Below are positions 57,001 to 60,545 of a DNA stretch of 64,000 nt, one piece after another. Positions within the stretch are counted from its first letter, which is position 1; each line of letters begins with the position of its first letter. Below the pieces are notes generated by a model that was given only the letters and a program-made list of their open reading frames with translations, ran no database searches and had not been told where the DNA came from. Both the position numbers and the translations under genes were made by a program. This DNA is from Liopterus haemorrhoidalis (lineage: Eukaryota > Arthropoda > Insecta > Coleoptera > Dytiscidae). The stretch spans positions 27,751,753 through 27,815,752 of the forward strand of contig OZ020625.1 of assembly GCA_963971575.1 (NCBI GenBank), read 5' to 3'.

Positions 57001-59842
57001 TTATATTTCCTTAAAACTACATTTTTTTGATATGTTTATGTTAGTTATGTCACCTAACAAAACAAAAATCACATTTTAATTAATATTACAGCCAAATTTT
57101 TTAATTAAAATATTGTAAATTTGAAATAAGCCGAGCACAGCGCGAAGGTTGCCGAGTAAATACGACTGAGCATGACGTCAAACCCCAGACAGCCCAGACT
57201 ACAACATAATCTTTACGTGTGTATATTGTATTGTTCGAGAGTTTTGTATTTGTTTTTAAACAATTTTTCACGCATTTATTATTAAAATGGTAGATAAAGA
57301 TATTGTTTGGGCTCAGAGTGATAATTTACCCAACATTGATGCTTTTATGCTCATGGAATATATGAAAAATAATTAATGCTACAGTGCTGAAGAAATACGT
57401 GGTGTCAAAACAGACTTGTAATAACCATTTATGTATTCTATAACTTTTCTAAACAATAAACGCTGCAACTCTGTAAAATGTAAATATTTATGTAATTTAG
57501 ATTTTACTACATTGTTTACATGAAGTTACAAAACGTTAGAGGCATAATTGAAATACTGCAATATAGGTTATATATTTTAATATAAAATTTAATTCGGTAA
57601 ACATGTATAAATTGTTTTTATAGAATTAAACTTTATTTTAATTAAAATCACTCTAACTTTACACAATCTATAAAAGTTATACAAGCAAATAAGTTCACGA
57701 CAGACTGTGTGGGCTGTTCGCTGTACACTGGGTAGGCTGTACGCAGTACACTTAAGTAGGGTATGACGTCACACGTGGTTTTCGCGCGCTACATACATTT
57801 ACGATTTTTTTAAGCCTTCAAATTAAAAAAAAAATGCAAAACTGTTTTTTATGTTTATGCAACAAGAAGAATATAATAAAAAATAAAAAAAAATCATGCC
57901 TATCCCCTATTGTTCACAGTTCTCTTACCTGTTTCTTCAAATTTTAAAGCGACGCAAGCTTGATTGATATTTCTAATGAAAGTATGAAGACTATTTTTGA
58001 AATTTGGGCTACTAGTGCGACCAAAATCTAGATTTAATTCAGATATGAAGCATATTTATTCTCCTGTTCGCATTTTTATTATTTCCTCCATATATACCTC
58101 AAAGGAATTTGTATATTTAAATGGTAAATATTTTTTCATTTTTGAATCGATGTATTCGCTATTTAATAGTGGGGCATTCAAACCATAAATTTCCAAAATT
58201 ATTGGATTCTGAAAAAAAAAAAAATAATTTCAAAGGTATATATCATATTGATCATATATTTGTGATCTAAGGCTAAAAAAATAATTTTCCAATATAATTA
58301 AAAAAATATATTTTTTCCTAAAATTTTGAAATTTTGGCCAAAAATTTTTTGACTCCGATTTTAGCCAAAATATTGTTTTAAGCTAATTTTGGGGTGTGGA
58401 TTATGAAAAAAATATTTAAAAAATTCATACTTTTCTAGTTTTTGAGTTAGAGTTGATGTGGGTCAGTTTTTGGCCTATAATTCCAAAACTTTTGCCCAAA
58501 CTTCAAAATGGACCAAATTTTGTTGATCTATGGCCAAAAATACATATTTGTACCAATTTTCAATAAAATTGGAGACAAAAATTTGTTACTTAAAAATCAA
58601 GATTTTTTAAGGTCTACCCCTTACGATTTTTTCGATTTTTGGCCATTTTCAAGGGTTTTGTATTACTACCCATACAAAACTTAATAATTACTTTATTAAA
58701 GCCCATTTTTTTTTCTTAGACTAAACAATGTAGGTGAATTCTAAAAATTCAAACCGCAGATTTCTATCTCTAACCATTTTTTAGTTAGGATTTATTAAAA
58801 TTTTCAAAAATTTAAAAAAAAAATGAAAAATTTTCAAAATTTTTTTTTTTCAAAATATGTTTACAAGCCAATTAGGACCTCAAGATTTCAAAAATTTCAA
58901 CCGCAGGCCTTTATCGCATTTCATTTTTGAGATACGTCCATGCGAAGATGAAATTTTCTATAAATAGACCGGGAGCTCATGACAGTTTTTGGTCTCCGAT
59001 TTCATACAGCATGCCTTTTGGAGGAGAGAATATTTACCCTGTGACAAAAAAGGGATGGTACTAAACCCCTGCACGCTTTCCGGTCATAGGGAAAATTGCA
59101 TTTCCACTTAAACACAAAATTTTTGTGCTTTTCTCTGATTTAATATTGCTTGCCCTTTTGTCAAAAGAAAGTTATAACAAATTTAAAGTCTTTTAAATAT
59201 ATGCATGCGGTTCGGAGGGTCCCAAAGGGCTCAAACGGTCATGTGATCTTGTAATAAAAAAATATGATTTTCCGCGTTTTCATACAGCATGCCTATAATT
59301 AAAAGACTTTAAATTTGTTATAACTTTCTTTTGACAAAAGGGCAAGCAATATTAAATCAGAGAAAAGCACAAAATTTTTGTGCAAGTGGAAATGCAATTT
59401 TCCCTATGACCGGAAAGCATGCAGGGGTTTAGTACCATCCCTTTTTTGTTGTCACAGGGTAAATATTCTCTCCTCCAAAAGGCATGCTGTATGAAATCGG
59501 AGACCAAAAATGTCATGAGCTCCCGGTCTAAAATCACGCCATATTAAAATTTGTCATAATTTGGCAAAAAGAGGAATATAATAAAAAATAAAAAAAAAAA
59601 TTATGCCTATCCCCTATTAGAATTTTATTTTCATATAATTTTTAATATTTTTGTCGTTACGACTTAGTTTATGTTATACTGACACCATTTTTATTTTCAG
59701 ATTAAATGCTCCTTATGTAGAGACATCAGCCCTAACCTCAATGCAATTGAAAGAAGCATTCGATGAAGCAATAATGGCAGCTCTCAAAATAAAAAATAAG
59801 CGAAAAAGATGTCTTTGGAGAAAACTATGTTGCGTTCATTAG
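17191..59842 (+). CDS. RhoU: RhoU/Wrch-type Rho GTPase, complete four-exon gene
   Basis: Joining 17191-17431, 39760-39818, 56657-56910 and 59701-59842 gives 696 bp, 231 residues plus stop, all junctions GT/AG and in phase. The P-loop is GDGAVGKTS (49-57), switch I is [10 protein letters not shown] with T74, switch II is DTAGQ (96-100) and the guanine motif is TQSD (152-155). ETSAL lies at 192-196. TQSD rather than TKxD is typical of RhoU/RhoV. The tail [16 protein letters not shown] has a basic stretch and a cysteine pair. In RhoU/Chp such cysteines are palmitoylated instead of a prenylated CAAX box. The family regulates actin, adhesion and epithelial shape through p21-activated kinases. MPPQSGD at the start resembles vertebrate RHOU, but no proline-rich PxxP motif is present. 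An in-frame ATG at 17146 would add a hydrophobic 15-residue leader and is less likely. Confidence 0.94.
17563..17602 (+). repeat. Family R right-end fragment
   Basis: 'accctgaaatgtgtgaaaat' followed by 'tcacatttcacttca' is the terminal palindromic end of family R, standing alone. The rest of the element is missing. Confidence 0.6.
17620..18880. repeat. Family C tandem repeat, with two approximately 355 bp units
   Basis: Units beginning near 18246 and 18601 share 'ggttacaagtcaattaggac', 'tcaaccgcaggtctttatcg' and 'gagatacgtccatgcgaaga'. Upstream sequence (17620-18240) matches 58200-58800 closely. Non-coding; satellite-like. Confidence 0.65.
19161..19375 (+). mobile_element. hAT-like fragment (TAGAGATGGGTCGTTCATGA end)
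   Basis: Begins 'tagagatgggtcgttcatga' and is full of 'gagccggctca' and 'cggttca' motifs, more GC-rich than its surroundings. That start is typical of one group of hAT ends. The other end was not found, so it is probably truncated. Confidence 0.4.
19441..20039 (+). mobile_element. ACCCTTTTCACAC TIR MITE, copy 1
   Basis: ACCCTTTTCACACTAGATCT at the left and the inverted TTCTAGTGTGAAAAGGGT at the right, 599 bp. Four copies in this window: 19441, 20492 (inverted), 30279 (inverted) and 44312. Superfamily undetermined. The similar short open frame seen in the copies is a by-product of sequence identity. Confidence 0.85.
20067..20148. mobile_element. 82 bp hAT micro-MITE
   Basis: CAGCGATTCCCAAACT at the left and the inverted AGTTTGGGAACCACTG at the right, a classical hAT-type end. 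Flanked by 8 bp GTGTAAGC (20059-20066) and GTATAAGC (20149-20156), a target duplication with one mismatch. Confidence 0.8.
20492..21170 (-). mobile_element. ACCCTTTTCACAC TIR MITE, copy 2, with internal duplication
   Basis: 679 bp, inverted relative to copy 1. A unit of about 77 bp ('gcttgtatttagacgaggcc' onward) is tandemly duplicated near 20999-21150, explaining its extra length. Confidence 0.85.
21580..22661 (+). mobile_element. GGGCCGAGAG TIR element, about 1.08 kb
   Basis: GGGCCGAGAGTTCCAGTT at the left and the inverted AACTGGAACTCTCGGCCC at the right. Subterminal 'ttgctaataaact' motifs recur in both orientations. The flanks ('ccaagtctagacg' left, 'agtgtgataag' right) match an uninterrupted version at about 32263-32300, so this is an insertion into another repeat. 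No transposase was recognised; superfamily unknown. Confidence 0.75.
23463..23707 (+). mobile_element. hAT MITE with perfect 8 bp duplication
   Basis: CAGGGCTTCTTAAACTGTGG at the left and the inverted GTTTAAGAAGTCCTAA at the right. Flanked by ACCTAGGC at 23455-23462 and 23708-23715. 245 bp, containing a C/G-rich run at about 23490-23500 and repeated 'gggggtcgc'. Confidence 0.88.
23986..25062 (+). mobile_element. Family R repeat, copy R1
   Basis: Left end 'ttttagggttttttaggtat', a (GTCT)n tract, and the conserved 'ttgaaatttggcatgcttat' and 'accctgtagcccag.tggtt' blocks. A tRNA-like module comes next, then the right half with 'ccaatgg..cccataggcgca'. The inverted end 'acctgcgaaatcctgaaatg' followed by the palindrome 'tgtgaaaattcaca' closes it. 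The two ends form an imperfect TIR (AGGGTTTTGYAGGTAT). Confidence 0.75.
24552..24625 (+). other. tRNA-like module in R1
   Basis: A-box-like TAGTACAGTGG (24559-24569) and B-box-like GTTCGAACCCC (24614-24624), 55 bp apart. Sequence between the boxes differs from all other R copies. No convincing acceptor stem, so not called as a functional tRNA. Confidence 0.6.
25530..25610 (+). mobile_element. hAT-end fragment
   Basis: 'cagtgtttcttaaccggtgg' followed by 'tccgcggaccactgat' is a typical hAT terminal sequence. The element is truncated by the following R copy; no partner end seen. Confidence 0.45.
25622..26640 (+). mobile_element. Family R repeat, copy R2
   Basis: 'tttttaggattttgtagata' at the left and 'tctgcgaatccctgaaatgt' plus the terminal palindrome at the right, with the same internal block order as R1. 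Only two GTCT-type units remain in the microsatellite. Confidence 0.75.
26145..26212 (+). other. tRNA-like module in R2
   Basis: TAGTGTAGTGG (26152-26162) and GGTTCGCTTCC (26195-26205), 43 bp apart, the spacing of a tRNA with a short variable loop. A hairpin 'gcttactaagc' occupies the anticodon-arm position. Different from R1. Confidence 0.65.
26641..26850 (-). mobile_element. Decayed family M fragments
   Basis: Pieces such as 'aattccgcttaaccc', 'gtccgccca' and 'tgacaacctaaaaaaattaa' recall family M ends, but order and spacing are disrupted. Confidence 0.35.
27546..28285 (+). mobile_element. Mariner-derived MITE, copy 2, complete
   Basis: TA, then CGAGGGATGTTTCC at the left and the inverted GGAAACATCCCTCG at the right, followed by TA. 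740 bp. Shares the internal deletion and the deletion junction ('gggaccagaaca.caactcaa') with 7679-8375. Confidence 0.88.
27786..28246 (+). pseudogene. Mariner transposase remnant, catalytic core deleted
   Basis: N-terminal part [47 protein letters not shown] and [10 protein letters not shown] with a stop near 27972. The frame continues through [14 protein letters not shown], then directly into the C-terminal [20 protein letters not shown]. All three catalytic aspartates are gone, so it cannot encode an active enzyme. Confidence 0.8.
28330..28700 (-). pseudogene. 3' end of a non-LTR retrotransposon (reverse transcriptase C-terminus)
   Basis: On the minus strand the frame contains [18 protein letters not shown], the Cys-Cys-His-Cys knuckle that ends many LINE reverse transcriptases, followed by a charged low-complexity tail. 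A short repeated tail ('caattacaaacaattacaat' on the plus strand) marks the 3' end at about 28330-28352. The 5' part is missing because the Harbinger element starts at 28704. Confidence 0.65.
28857..29203 (-). mobile_element. Family M MITE trapped inside Harbinger copy 1
   Basis: Family M sequence from 'ttgcttgggttatttcattt' to the terminal 'cgtttggaacagac'. The left inverted end is missing. The same truncated piece, with the same junction, sits in Harbinger copy 2. Confidence 0.8.
29205..29355 (-). pseudogene. MADF-like domain remnant (Harbinger accessory protein)
   Basis: On the minus strand the second reading gives [20 protein letters not shown] then [13 protein letters not shown], a MADF/Myb-SANT-like pattern. 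PIF/Harbinger elements commonly carry such a DNA-binding partner gene. A one-base shift separates it from the apparent start [13 protein letters not shown]. Identical in copy 2. Confidence 0.6.
30169..30262 (-). repeat. Repeat shared with 44223-44306 (inverted)
   Basis: 'acacgcctagctatatcact' through 'gcgatcttcaaaactaattt' is the inverse of sequence next to the ACCC MITE at 44312. Both loci have the MITE adjoining or near this repeat. Confidence 0.65.
30279..30879 (-). mobile_element. ACCCTTTTCACAC TIR MITE, copy 3
   Basis: 601 bp, same orientation as copy 2, intact inverted ends ACCCTTTTCACACTAGATCT and AGATCTAGTGTGAAAAGGGT. Confidence 0.85.
30907..31810 (+). mobile_element. Family R repeat, copy R3 (left half shortened)
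   Basis: Left end 'tttttagggttttgtaggta' and a (GTCT)n tract. The block between the tract and 'gtaggatatcaaatgaaagc' is deleted. The right half and terminal palindrome are present. Confidence 0.75.
31301..31378 (+). other. tRNA-like module in R3 (long variable arm)
   Basis: TGGTGTAGTGG (31308-31318) and GGTTCGCACCC (31360-31370), 52 bp apart. The sequence at the anticodon-arm position is ggCTTTTCAccc. A 'tcgatccga' mini-hairpin sits where a long variable arm would be. Near-identical modules are in R5 and R8. Confidence 0.7.
31811..32210 (+). repeat. Tandem duplicate of the right half of R3
   Basis: Repeats 31417-31810 from 'tatattgtttaaattatttt' to the terminal palindrome and 'cttcacatcaattttt' with few changes. 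It gives two consecutive R right ends. Confidence 0.8.
32307..32587. mobile_element. 281 bp long-TIR MITE, copy 1
   Basis: AGCCTGTAATACATGATGCG at the left, inverted at the right; the arms pair for more than 50 bp. 'tcgtacga'-type palindromes recur inside. Flanked by TTA on both sides (32304-32306, 32588-32590). Same length as 50310-50590. Confidence 0.85.
33216..34500 (+). mobile_element. Nearly full-length mariner element
   Basis: CCAGGTCTACAAGTATGAAA at the left and the inverted copy at the right, with a TA duplication at 33214-33215 and 34501-34502. 1,285 bp, the usual mariner length, inserted at a TA within a family M MITE. Its gene is broken at two places. Confidence 0.92.
33387..34417 (+). 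pseudogene. Mariner D34D-type transposase, one stop and one frameshift
   Basis: Starts [20 protein letters not shown]. Codon 33 is TGA (33483-33485). The helix-turn-helix region [20 protein letters not shown] and the linker [10 protein letters not shown] are followed by the first catalytic aspartate in TGDEKW (codon 156) and the second in RDNAPSH (codon 249). A frameshift with about 7 bp missing occurs around 34155-34170. In the shifted frame [20 protein letters not shown] carries the third aspartate, and the tail reaches SNGAYFE. About 343 codons in all, close to the family's 345. The lesions make it inactive as it stands. Confidence 0.9.
34873..35959 (+). mobile_element. Family R repeat, copy R4, full-length
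   Basis: 'tttttagggttttgtaggta' at the left, (GTCT)8-type tract at about 34922-34962, all family blocks, then 'acctgcaaaaccctgaaatg' and the terminal palindrome. About 1,087 bp; a good reference copy. Confidence 0.8.
35440..35520 (+). other. tRNA-like module in R4
   Basis: TGGTGCTGTGG (35449-35459) and TGTTCGAGTCC (35503-35513), 54 bp apart. A perfect five-pair hairpin GGACT…AGTCC surrounds the B box, as in a T arm. 'cttg' and 'caag' can pair at the anticodon-arm position. Sequence distinct from the other R modules. Confidence 0.65.
36010..36470 (+). repeat. CT-rich minisatellite, about 105 bp unit, four to five copies
   Basis: Units share 'tttccatctttgtcttaatt', 'tttctctct.taacttatgg' and 'ggtctagttctatct'. 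Strong strand asymmetry (pyrimidine-rich on the plus strand). Non-coding. Confidence 0.7.
36831..36960 (+). mobile_element. hAT-end fragment
   Basis: 'cagggtttcctaaacagtgc' followed by 'tccgcggtgcg' is a hAT-type terminus. No partner end was found. Confidence 0.4.
37842..37968. mobile_element. 127 bp palindromic MITE
   Basis: TATACTAGCGTCGGCGAATC at the left, with perfect inverse at the right and arms of about 40 bp. A TGACGT motif lies inside each arm. TA at the outermost bases fits a TA target. Confidence 0.8.
37994..38133 (-). mobile_element. Family B fragment
   Basis: Inverted family B right half: 'ataagggaggt', 'actatttttagcatgatgtc' and a degenerate GTCT tract, ending at 'aaatccgtttagca'-like sequence. 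Confidence 0.55.
38347..38515 (+). mobile_element. hAT-type MITE (169 bp)
   Basis: CAGTGGTGTACGCA at the left and the inverted TGCGTAAACCACTG at the right, with G- and C-rich runs next to each end. Flanking 8-mers are only weakly similar. Confidence 0.6.
38520..38594 (-). mobile_element. hAT-end fragment, sister of 60252-60325
   Basis: On the minus strand: CAGAGTTTCCCAAAC then 'ttgagccacggagcac'. The same sequence with a few changes lies at 60252-60325. Confidence 0.55.
39176..39646 (+). mobile_element. Probable PIF/Harbinger MITE
   Basis: AGCCTGGAACAAAATGCAC at the left and the inverted GTTGCATTCTGTTACCCACT at the right, flanked by TAA (39173-39175, 39647-39649). Unusually GC-rich for the region, with many 'cgccgt' motifs. 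A short frame from 39354 ([20 protein letters not shown]) is like Harbinger protein starts. It ends 113 bp before RhoU exon 2. Confidence 0.6.
39760..39818 (+). CDS. RhoU: RhoU-like exon 2 (59 bp)
   Basis: Acceptor TTTGTTGCAG, donor GTATGT. Encodes [19 protein letters not shown], the strand before switch II and the catalytic glutamine. GC-richer than neighbours and the only conserved coding island in about 39 kb of intron. Confidence 0.93.
40426..40705 (-). mobile_element. GCGCCC-type repeat, uninterrupted copy
   Basis: Contains 'gcgccccttggcaaataaac', 'aattccaagtgaagagcaaa', 'cccttttccttagtgcgcta' and 'ggggccgtc'. The same order occurs at 51925-52560, where a family A repeat is inserted after 'ggcaaataaa'. 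Subterminal 'gcagtaaggaaaacttgcgc' is inverted at the other side, suggesting a TIR element. Confidence 0.5.
40942..41045. repeat. Inverted-repeat hairpin
   Basis: 'attatacgagttttataaga' pairs with 'cgtataaaacgagtataata', with a loop holding 'cgagcgaagcgagg'. Possibly a small MITE adjoining R5. Confidence 0.45.
41083..42145 (-). mobile_element. Family R repeat, copy R5, full-length
   Basis: Inverted. It starts with the terminal palindrome 'gtgtgaattttcacac' and 'cagggtttcgtagatattta', and ends 'ggtcatacctacaaaaccct'. A long (GACA)n tract (plus strand) at about 42056-42094. Confidence 0.8.
41508..41586 (-). other. tRNA-like module in R5 (long variable arm)
   Basis: On the minus strand TGGTCTAGTGG (41578-41568) and GGGATCGAACCC (41526-41515). 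Anticodon-arm position reads GGG-CTTTTCA-CCC, a seven-base loop. 'agg…cct' pairs around the B box. This is the most tRNA-like of the modules; acceptor strands do not pair. Confidence 0.7.
43226..43260 (+). repeat. Short direct repeat shared with 44915-44945
   Basis: 'ctcttcgcacgatggatctg' plus 'ttcaata' occurs at both places, followed by different sequence at the first and by the 140 bp repeat at the second. Confidence 0.6.
44075..44220 (+). repeat. About 140 bp direct repeat, copy 1
   Basis: 'accaaccaatcaagttttaa' to 'tttttctagtacatcactat' recurs at 44940-45065. The pair brackets the ACCC MITE at 44312-44911. Confidence 0.7.
44223..44306 (+). repeat. Repeat shared with 30169-30262 (inverted)
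   Basis: 'aaattagttttgaagatcgc' to 'gtgatataactaggcgtg'. It directly precedes the ACCC MITE copy 4. Confidence 0.65.
44312..44911 (+). mobile_element. ACCCTTTTCACAC TIR MITE, copy 4
   Basis: 600 bp, same orientation as copy 1, both inverted ends intact. Confidence 0.85.
44940..45065 (+). repeat. About 140 bp direct repeat, copy 2
   Basis: Matches 44075-44200 with scattered substitutions, from 'accaaccaatcaggttgtaa' onward. Confidence 0.7.
45478..45935 (-). mobile_element. hAT-like fragment with CCGGAACCGAA repeats
   Basis: The minus-strand start CAGGGCTTCGAACCGTTATT is a typical hAT end. The body contains many 'accgaaaa' and 'ccggaac' motifs near both sides. The other terminus was not identified and no duplication was found. 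Confidence 0.5.
46180..46586 (+). mobile_element. Family B repeat
   Basis: From 'aatgtctcaaataaaagttg' through a GACA/GACG tract (46427-46461) to 'ggcggtcggtaaaaa'. Right half almost identical to 3760-3860. Confidence 0.7.
47393..47790 (-). mobile_element. Family M MITE inside the hAT element
   Basis: 'caggctattctaaacgttta' at the left, decayed 'aaacgtttggaatagc' at the right. A further partial piece follows to about 47930. Confidence 0.7.
47958..48906 (+). mobile_element. Family R repeat, copy R6
   Basis: 'ttttagggttttgtaggtat' at the left and a long (GTCT)n tract of about 13 units at 48012-48064. The right half is diverged, with the terminal palindrome 'gtgtgaatattcacac' at the end. Confidence 0.75.
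48540..48620 (+). other. tRNA-like module in R6
   Basis: TAGCTACATGCG (48551-48562) and GAGTTCGAGTAC (48602-48613), 51 bp apart. Sequence unlike the other modules; both boxes have mismatches. Confidence 0.5.
49960..50035 (-). other. tRNA-like module in R7 (short variable loop)
   Basis: On the minus strand TAGCGTAGTTGG (50021-50010) and GAGTTCGAATCC (49978-49967), 43 bp apart. 'CTTGTAA' occupies the anticodon-loop position. Different from the R3/R5/R8 type. Confidence 0.65.
50310..50590. mobile_element. 281 bp long-TIR MITE, copy 2, inserted in R7
   Basis: Same length and ends as 32307-32587, with only a few base differences. Flanks read 'ctta' and 'taaggg', compatible with a TTAA or TTA target. 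Confidence 0.85.
51281..51918 (-). mobile_element. Family R repeat, copy R8, truncated
   Basis: Inverted; terminal palindrome through the tRNA-like module to 'ccggttcacaccaatgtaca'. There it is cut off by the GCGCCC-type repeat. The microsatellite half is missing. Confidence 0.75.
51706..51785 (-). other. tRNA-like module in R8 (long variable arm)
   Basis: On the minus strand TGGTGTAGTGG (51776-51766) and GGGATCGAACCC (51725-51714). Nearly the same as the R3 and R5 modules. Confidence 0.65.
51925..52560 (-). mobile_element. GCGCCC-type repeat split by a family A repeat
   Basis: 'ttggcgcccttggcaaataa' before 51957 and 'ccaagtgatgagcaaaaaaa' (twice) with 'cccttttccttagtgcgccc' after 52391. 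Comparison with 40426-40705 shows the empty site. Confidence 0.55.
51957..52391 (+). mobile_element. Family A repeat, short form
   Basis: 'ccagtggcgaagagagacct' to 'ggtcgggcaagtaaaaa', with a short CACAGACA tract near 52225-52260. Colinear with 575-1073. Confidence 0.7.
52849..52999 (+). pseudogene. MADF-like domain remnant, copy 2
   Basis: Apparent start [13 protein letters not shown], one-base shift at about 52891, then [20 protein letters not shown] and [13 protein letters not shown]. The frame runs into the trapped family M MITE. Confidence 0.6.
53003..53340 (+). mobile_element. Family M MITE trapped inside Harbinger copy 2
   Basis: 'gtctgttccaaacgattagg' at the left; the right inverted end is missing ('gaaataacccaagcaaagtc' then Harbinger sequence). 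Same truncation as in copy 1. Confidence 0.8.
53925..53972 (-). ncRNA. Hammerhead-ribozyme-like core
   Basis: Minus strand: CTGATGA at 53964-53958, a four-pair stem GAAA/TTTC with loop CAAAATA, then GAAA at 53941-53938, then CTGGTC with the GTC cleavage triplet. AGCT on both outer sides can form stem I. Stem III would be the self-complementary CTGG only, as in the dimer-type hammerheads of Penelope-like elements. One extra A follows CTGATGA, which may impair folding. Confidence 0.45.
54228..54266 (+). other. tRNA-Met-like 5' half
   Basis: GCCTCGGTTGTGCAGTGGAA then GCGTGCTGGGCCCATAACC resembles the first 39 bases of an elongator tRNA-Met, with CAT at the anticodon position. The 3' half and B box are absent, so it is not a gene. 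Confidence 0.5.
54480..54634 (+). mobile_element. Right-end fragment of the 387-1527 hAT-like element
   Basis: Matches 1365-1527, including the C-rich run, 'cccgaattttaaactaaaaa' and the terminal 'tatggtcacc'. Confidence 0.65.
55440..55500 (+). mobile_element. hAT-end fragment
   Basis: 'catcagtgtttctcaaccaa' followed by 'cgcaccgcgggcc' is a hAT-type end. The following 300 bp has an open frame (55510-55725) that I do not recognise and do not call as a gene. Confidence 0.35.
56657..56910 (+). CDS. RhoU: RhoU-like exon 3
   Basis: Acceptor TTTGTTTCAG, donor GTATAA. Encodes [20 protein letters not shown], the insert-region helix, [10 protein letters not shown] (guanine specificity) and a basic [20 protein letters not shown]. 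Splits an arginine codon with exon 4. Confidence 0.94.
56939..56975 (+). repeat. End fragment of the ACCC TIR MITE
   Basis: 'atccttttcacacaagaact' then 'ttaagatagacgaac' resembles the first 35 bases of that family, standing alone just inside intron 3. Confidence 0.45.
57287..57420 (+). pseudogene. Remnant of a transposon-associated YqaJ/SWIM-type protein (N-terminus)
   Basis: Frame [20 protein letters not shown], then MLMEYMKNN, a stop, and [14 protein letters not shown]. It resembles the N-terminus of repeat-borne insect proteins with SWIM finger and YqaJ-type nuclease domains. Only about 45 codons are present. Recognition is from memory; treat as tentative. Confidence 0.35.
58200..58964. 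repeat. Family C repeat, copy 3
   Basis: Closely follows 17620-18350, including 'accaaattttgttgatctat', 'tcaaccgcaggcctttatcg' and 'gatacgtccatgcgaagatg'. It continues after the inserted foldback at 59534-59560. Confidence 0.65.
58965..59530. mobile_element. 566 bp foldback element
   Basis: TAGACCGGGAGCTCATGACA at the left, with its inverse at the right; the arms pair for roughly 200 bp with few mismatches. The uninterrupted target is visible at 18706-18722 ('ctataaatcacgcc'), showing duplication of about 3-4 bp (AAA/TAAA). No coding capacity. Confidence 0.88.
59701..59842 (+). CDS. RhoU: RhoU-like exon 4 (terminal)
   Basis: Acceptor TTATTTTCAG. Encodes [36 protein letters not shown] and [10 protein letters not shown] before TAG. 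The paired cysteines and aromatic-basic context match RhoU/Chp membrane-targeting tails. Confidence 0.94.
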
Positions 59843-60043
59843 ATATTGTGATTTATCCTAGTGTAGGAATAGATTTAGTGAACAGTAGTGTGATGGGTTC
59901 TGATGCTTGGCAAGAAAAAAAAAGTTTCCTCATTGAAATATTGCTAATAGCCTCAAATGCTGGACATAACAAGAATAATTAACTTAAGCTGGACCCTTGA
60001 GAAGTATGCTATTTATATTTTTTAACTTAAAAAAAAAAAAACT
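59843..60043 (+). other. RhoU-like 3' untranslated region (probable)
   Basis: Follows the stop codon. No AATAAA was seen in the first 200 bp. It ends in an A-run at about 60030-60041, next to a tandem array. Confidence 0.4.
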
Positions 60044-60180
60044 GACCCCGATTTACGTAGATTTAGTCCCGATTTACGTAACAACACCCTCGATTTGCGT
60101 AAATTCGGATTCGATTTACGATAAAATGAACCCCGATTTACGTAGATCCGGACCCCGATTTACGTAAACGCGAATTATTT
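60044..60180 (+). repeat. Short tandem array of CCCGATTTACGTA units
   Basis: About six degenerate units of 20-24 bp, each containing 'cgatttacgta' or a close variant, starting 'gaccccgatttacgtagat'. TACGTA is itself palindromic. Not found elsewhere in the window. Confidence 0.8.
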
Positions 60181-60251
60181 CCAAATTTATAAATTAGAAC
60201 AAGCGACAGCTGAGCAAAAGAAACTAACGAACTAGTAATTGCGTTATAACA

Positions 60252-60325
60252 GAGTTTCCCAAACTTCTTGAGCCGCGGAGCACTCTTCACGAGAAGAATT
60301 CATCGCGGAGCACTATCGTTGCTAT
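60252..60325 (+). mobile_element. hAT-end fragment cut by the next element
   Basis: CAGAGTTTCCCAAACTTCTT and 'gagccgcggagcac', the same as the minus strand of 38520-38594. Interrupted at the TA where the next element inserted. Confidence 0.55.
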
Positions 60326-60326
60326 A

Positions 60327-60505
60327 CAGGGTGTTAGGTAAATGTCCGGCACAATTTAAAAGACATGGTGGCGTAAAATGTAAACGATTTTTCATTTGCC
60401 TATTTTTTCTAAAATGTGAATTTCGTCCAAAAATGAACAAACAAAAAGATGGGGCATCTTTTTGTGGCATGGGGCATCTTTTTGAAAACCACTACTTTTT
60501 TTATT

Positions 60506-60545
<40 letters not shown>

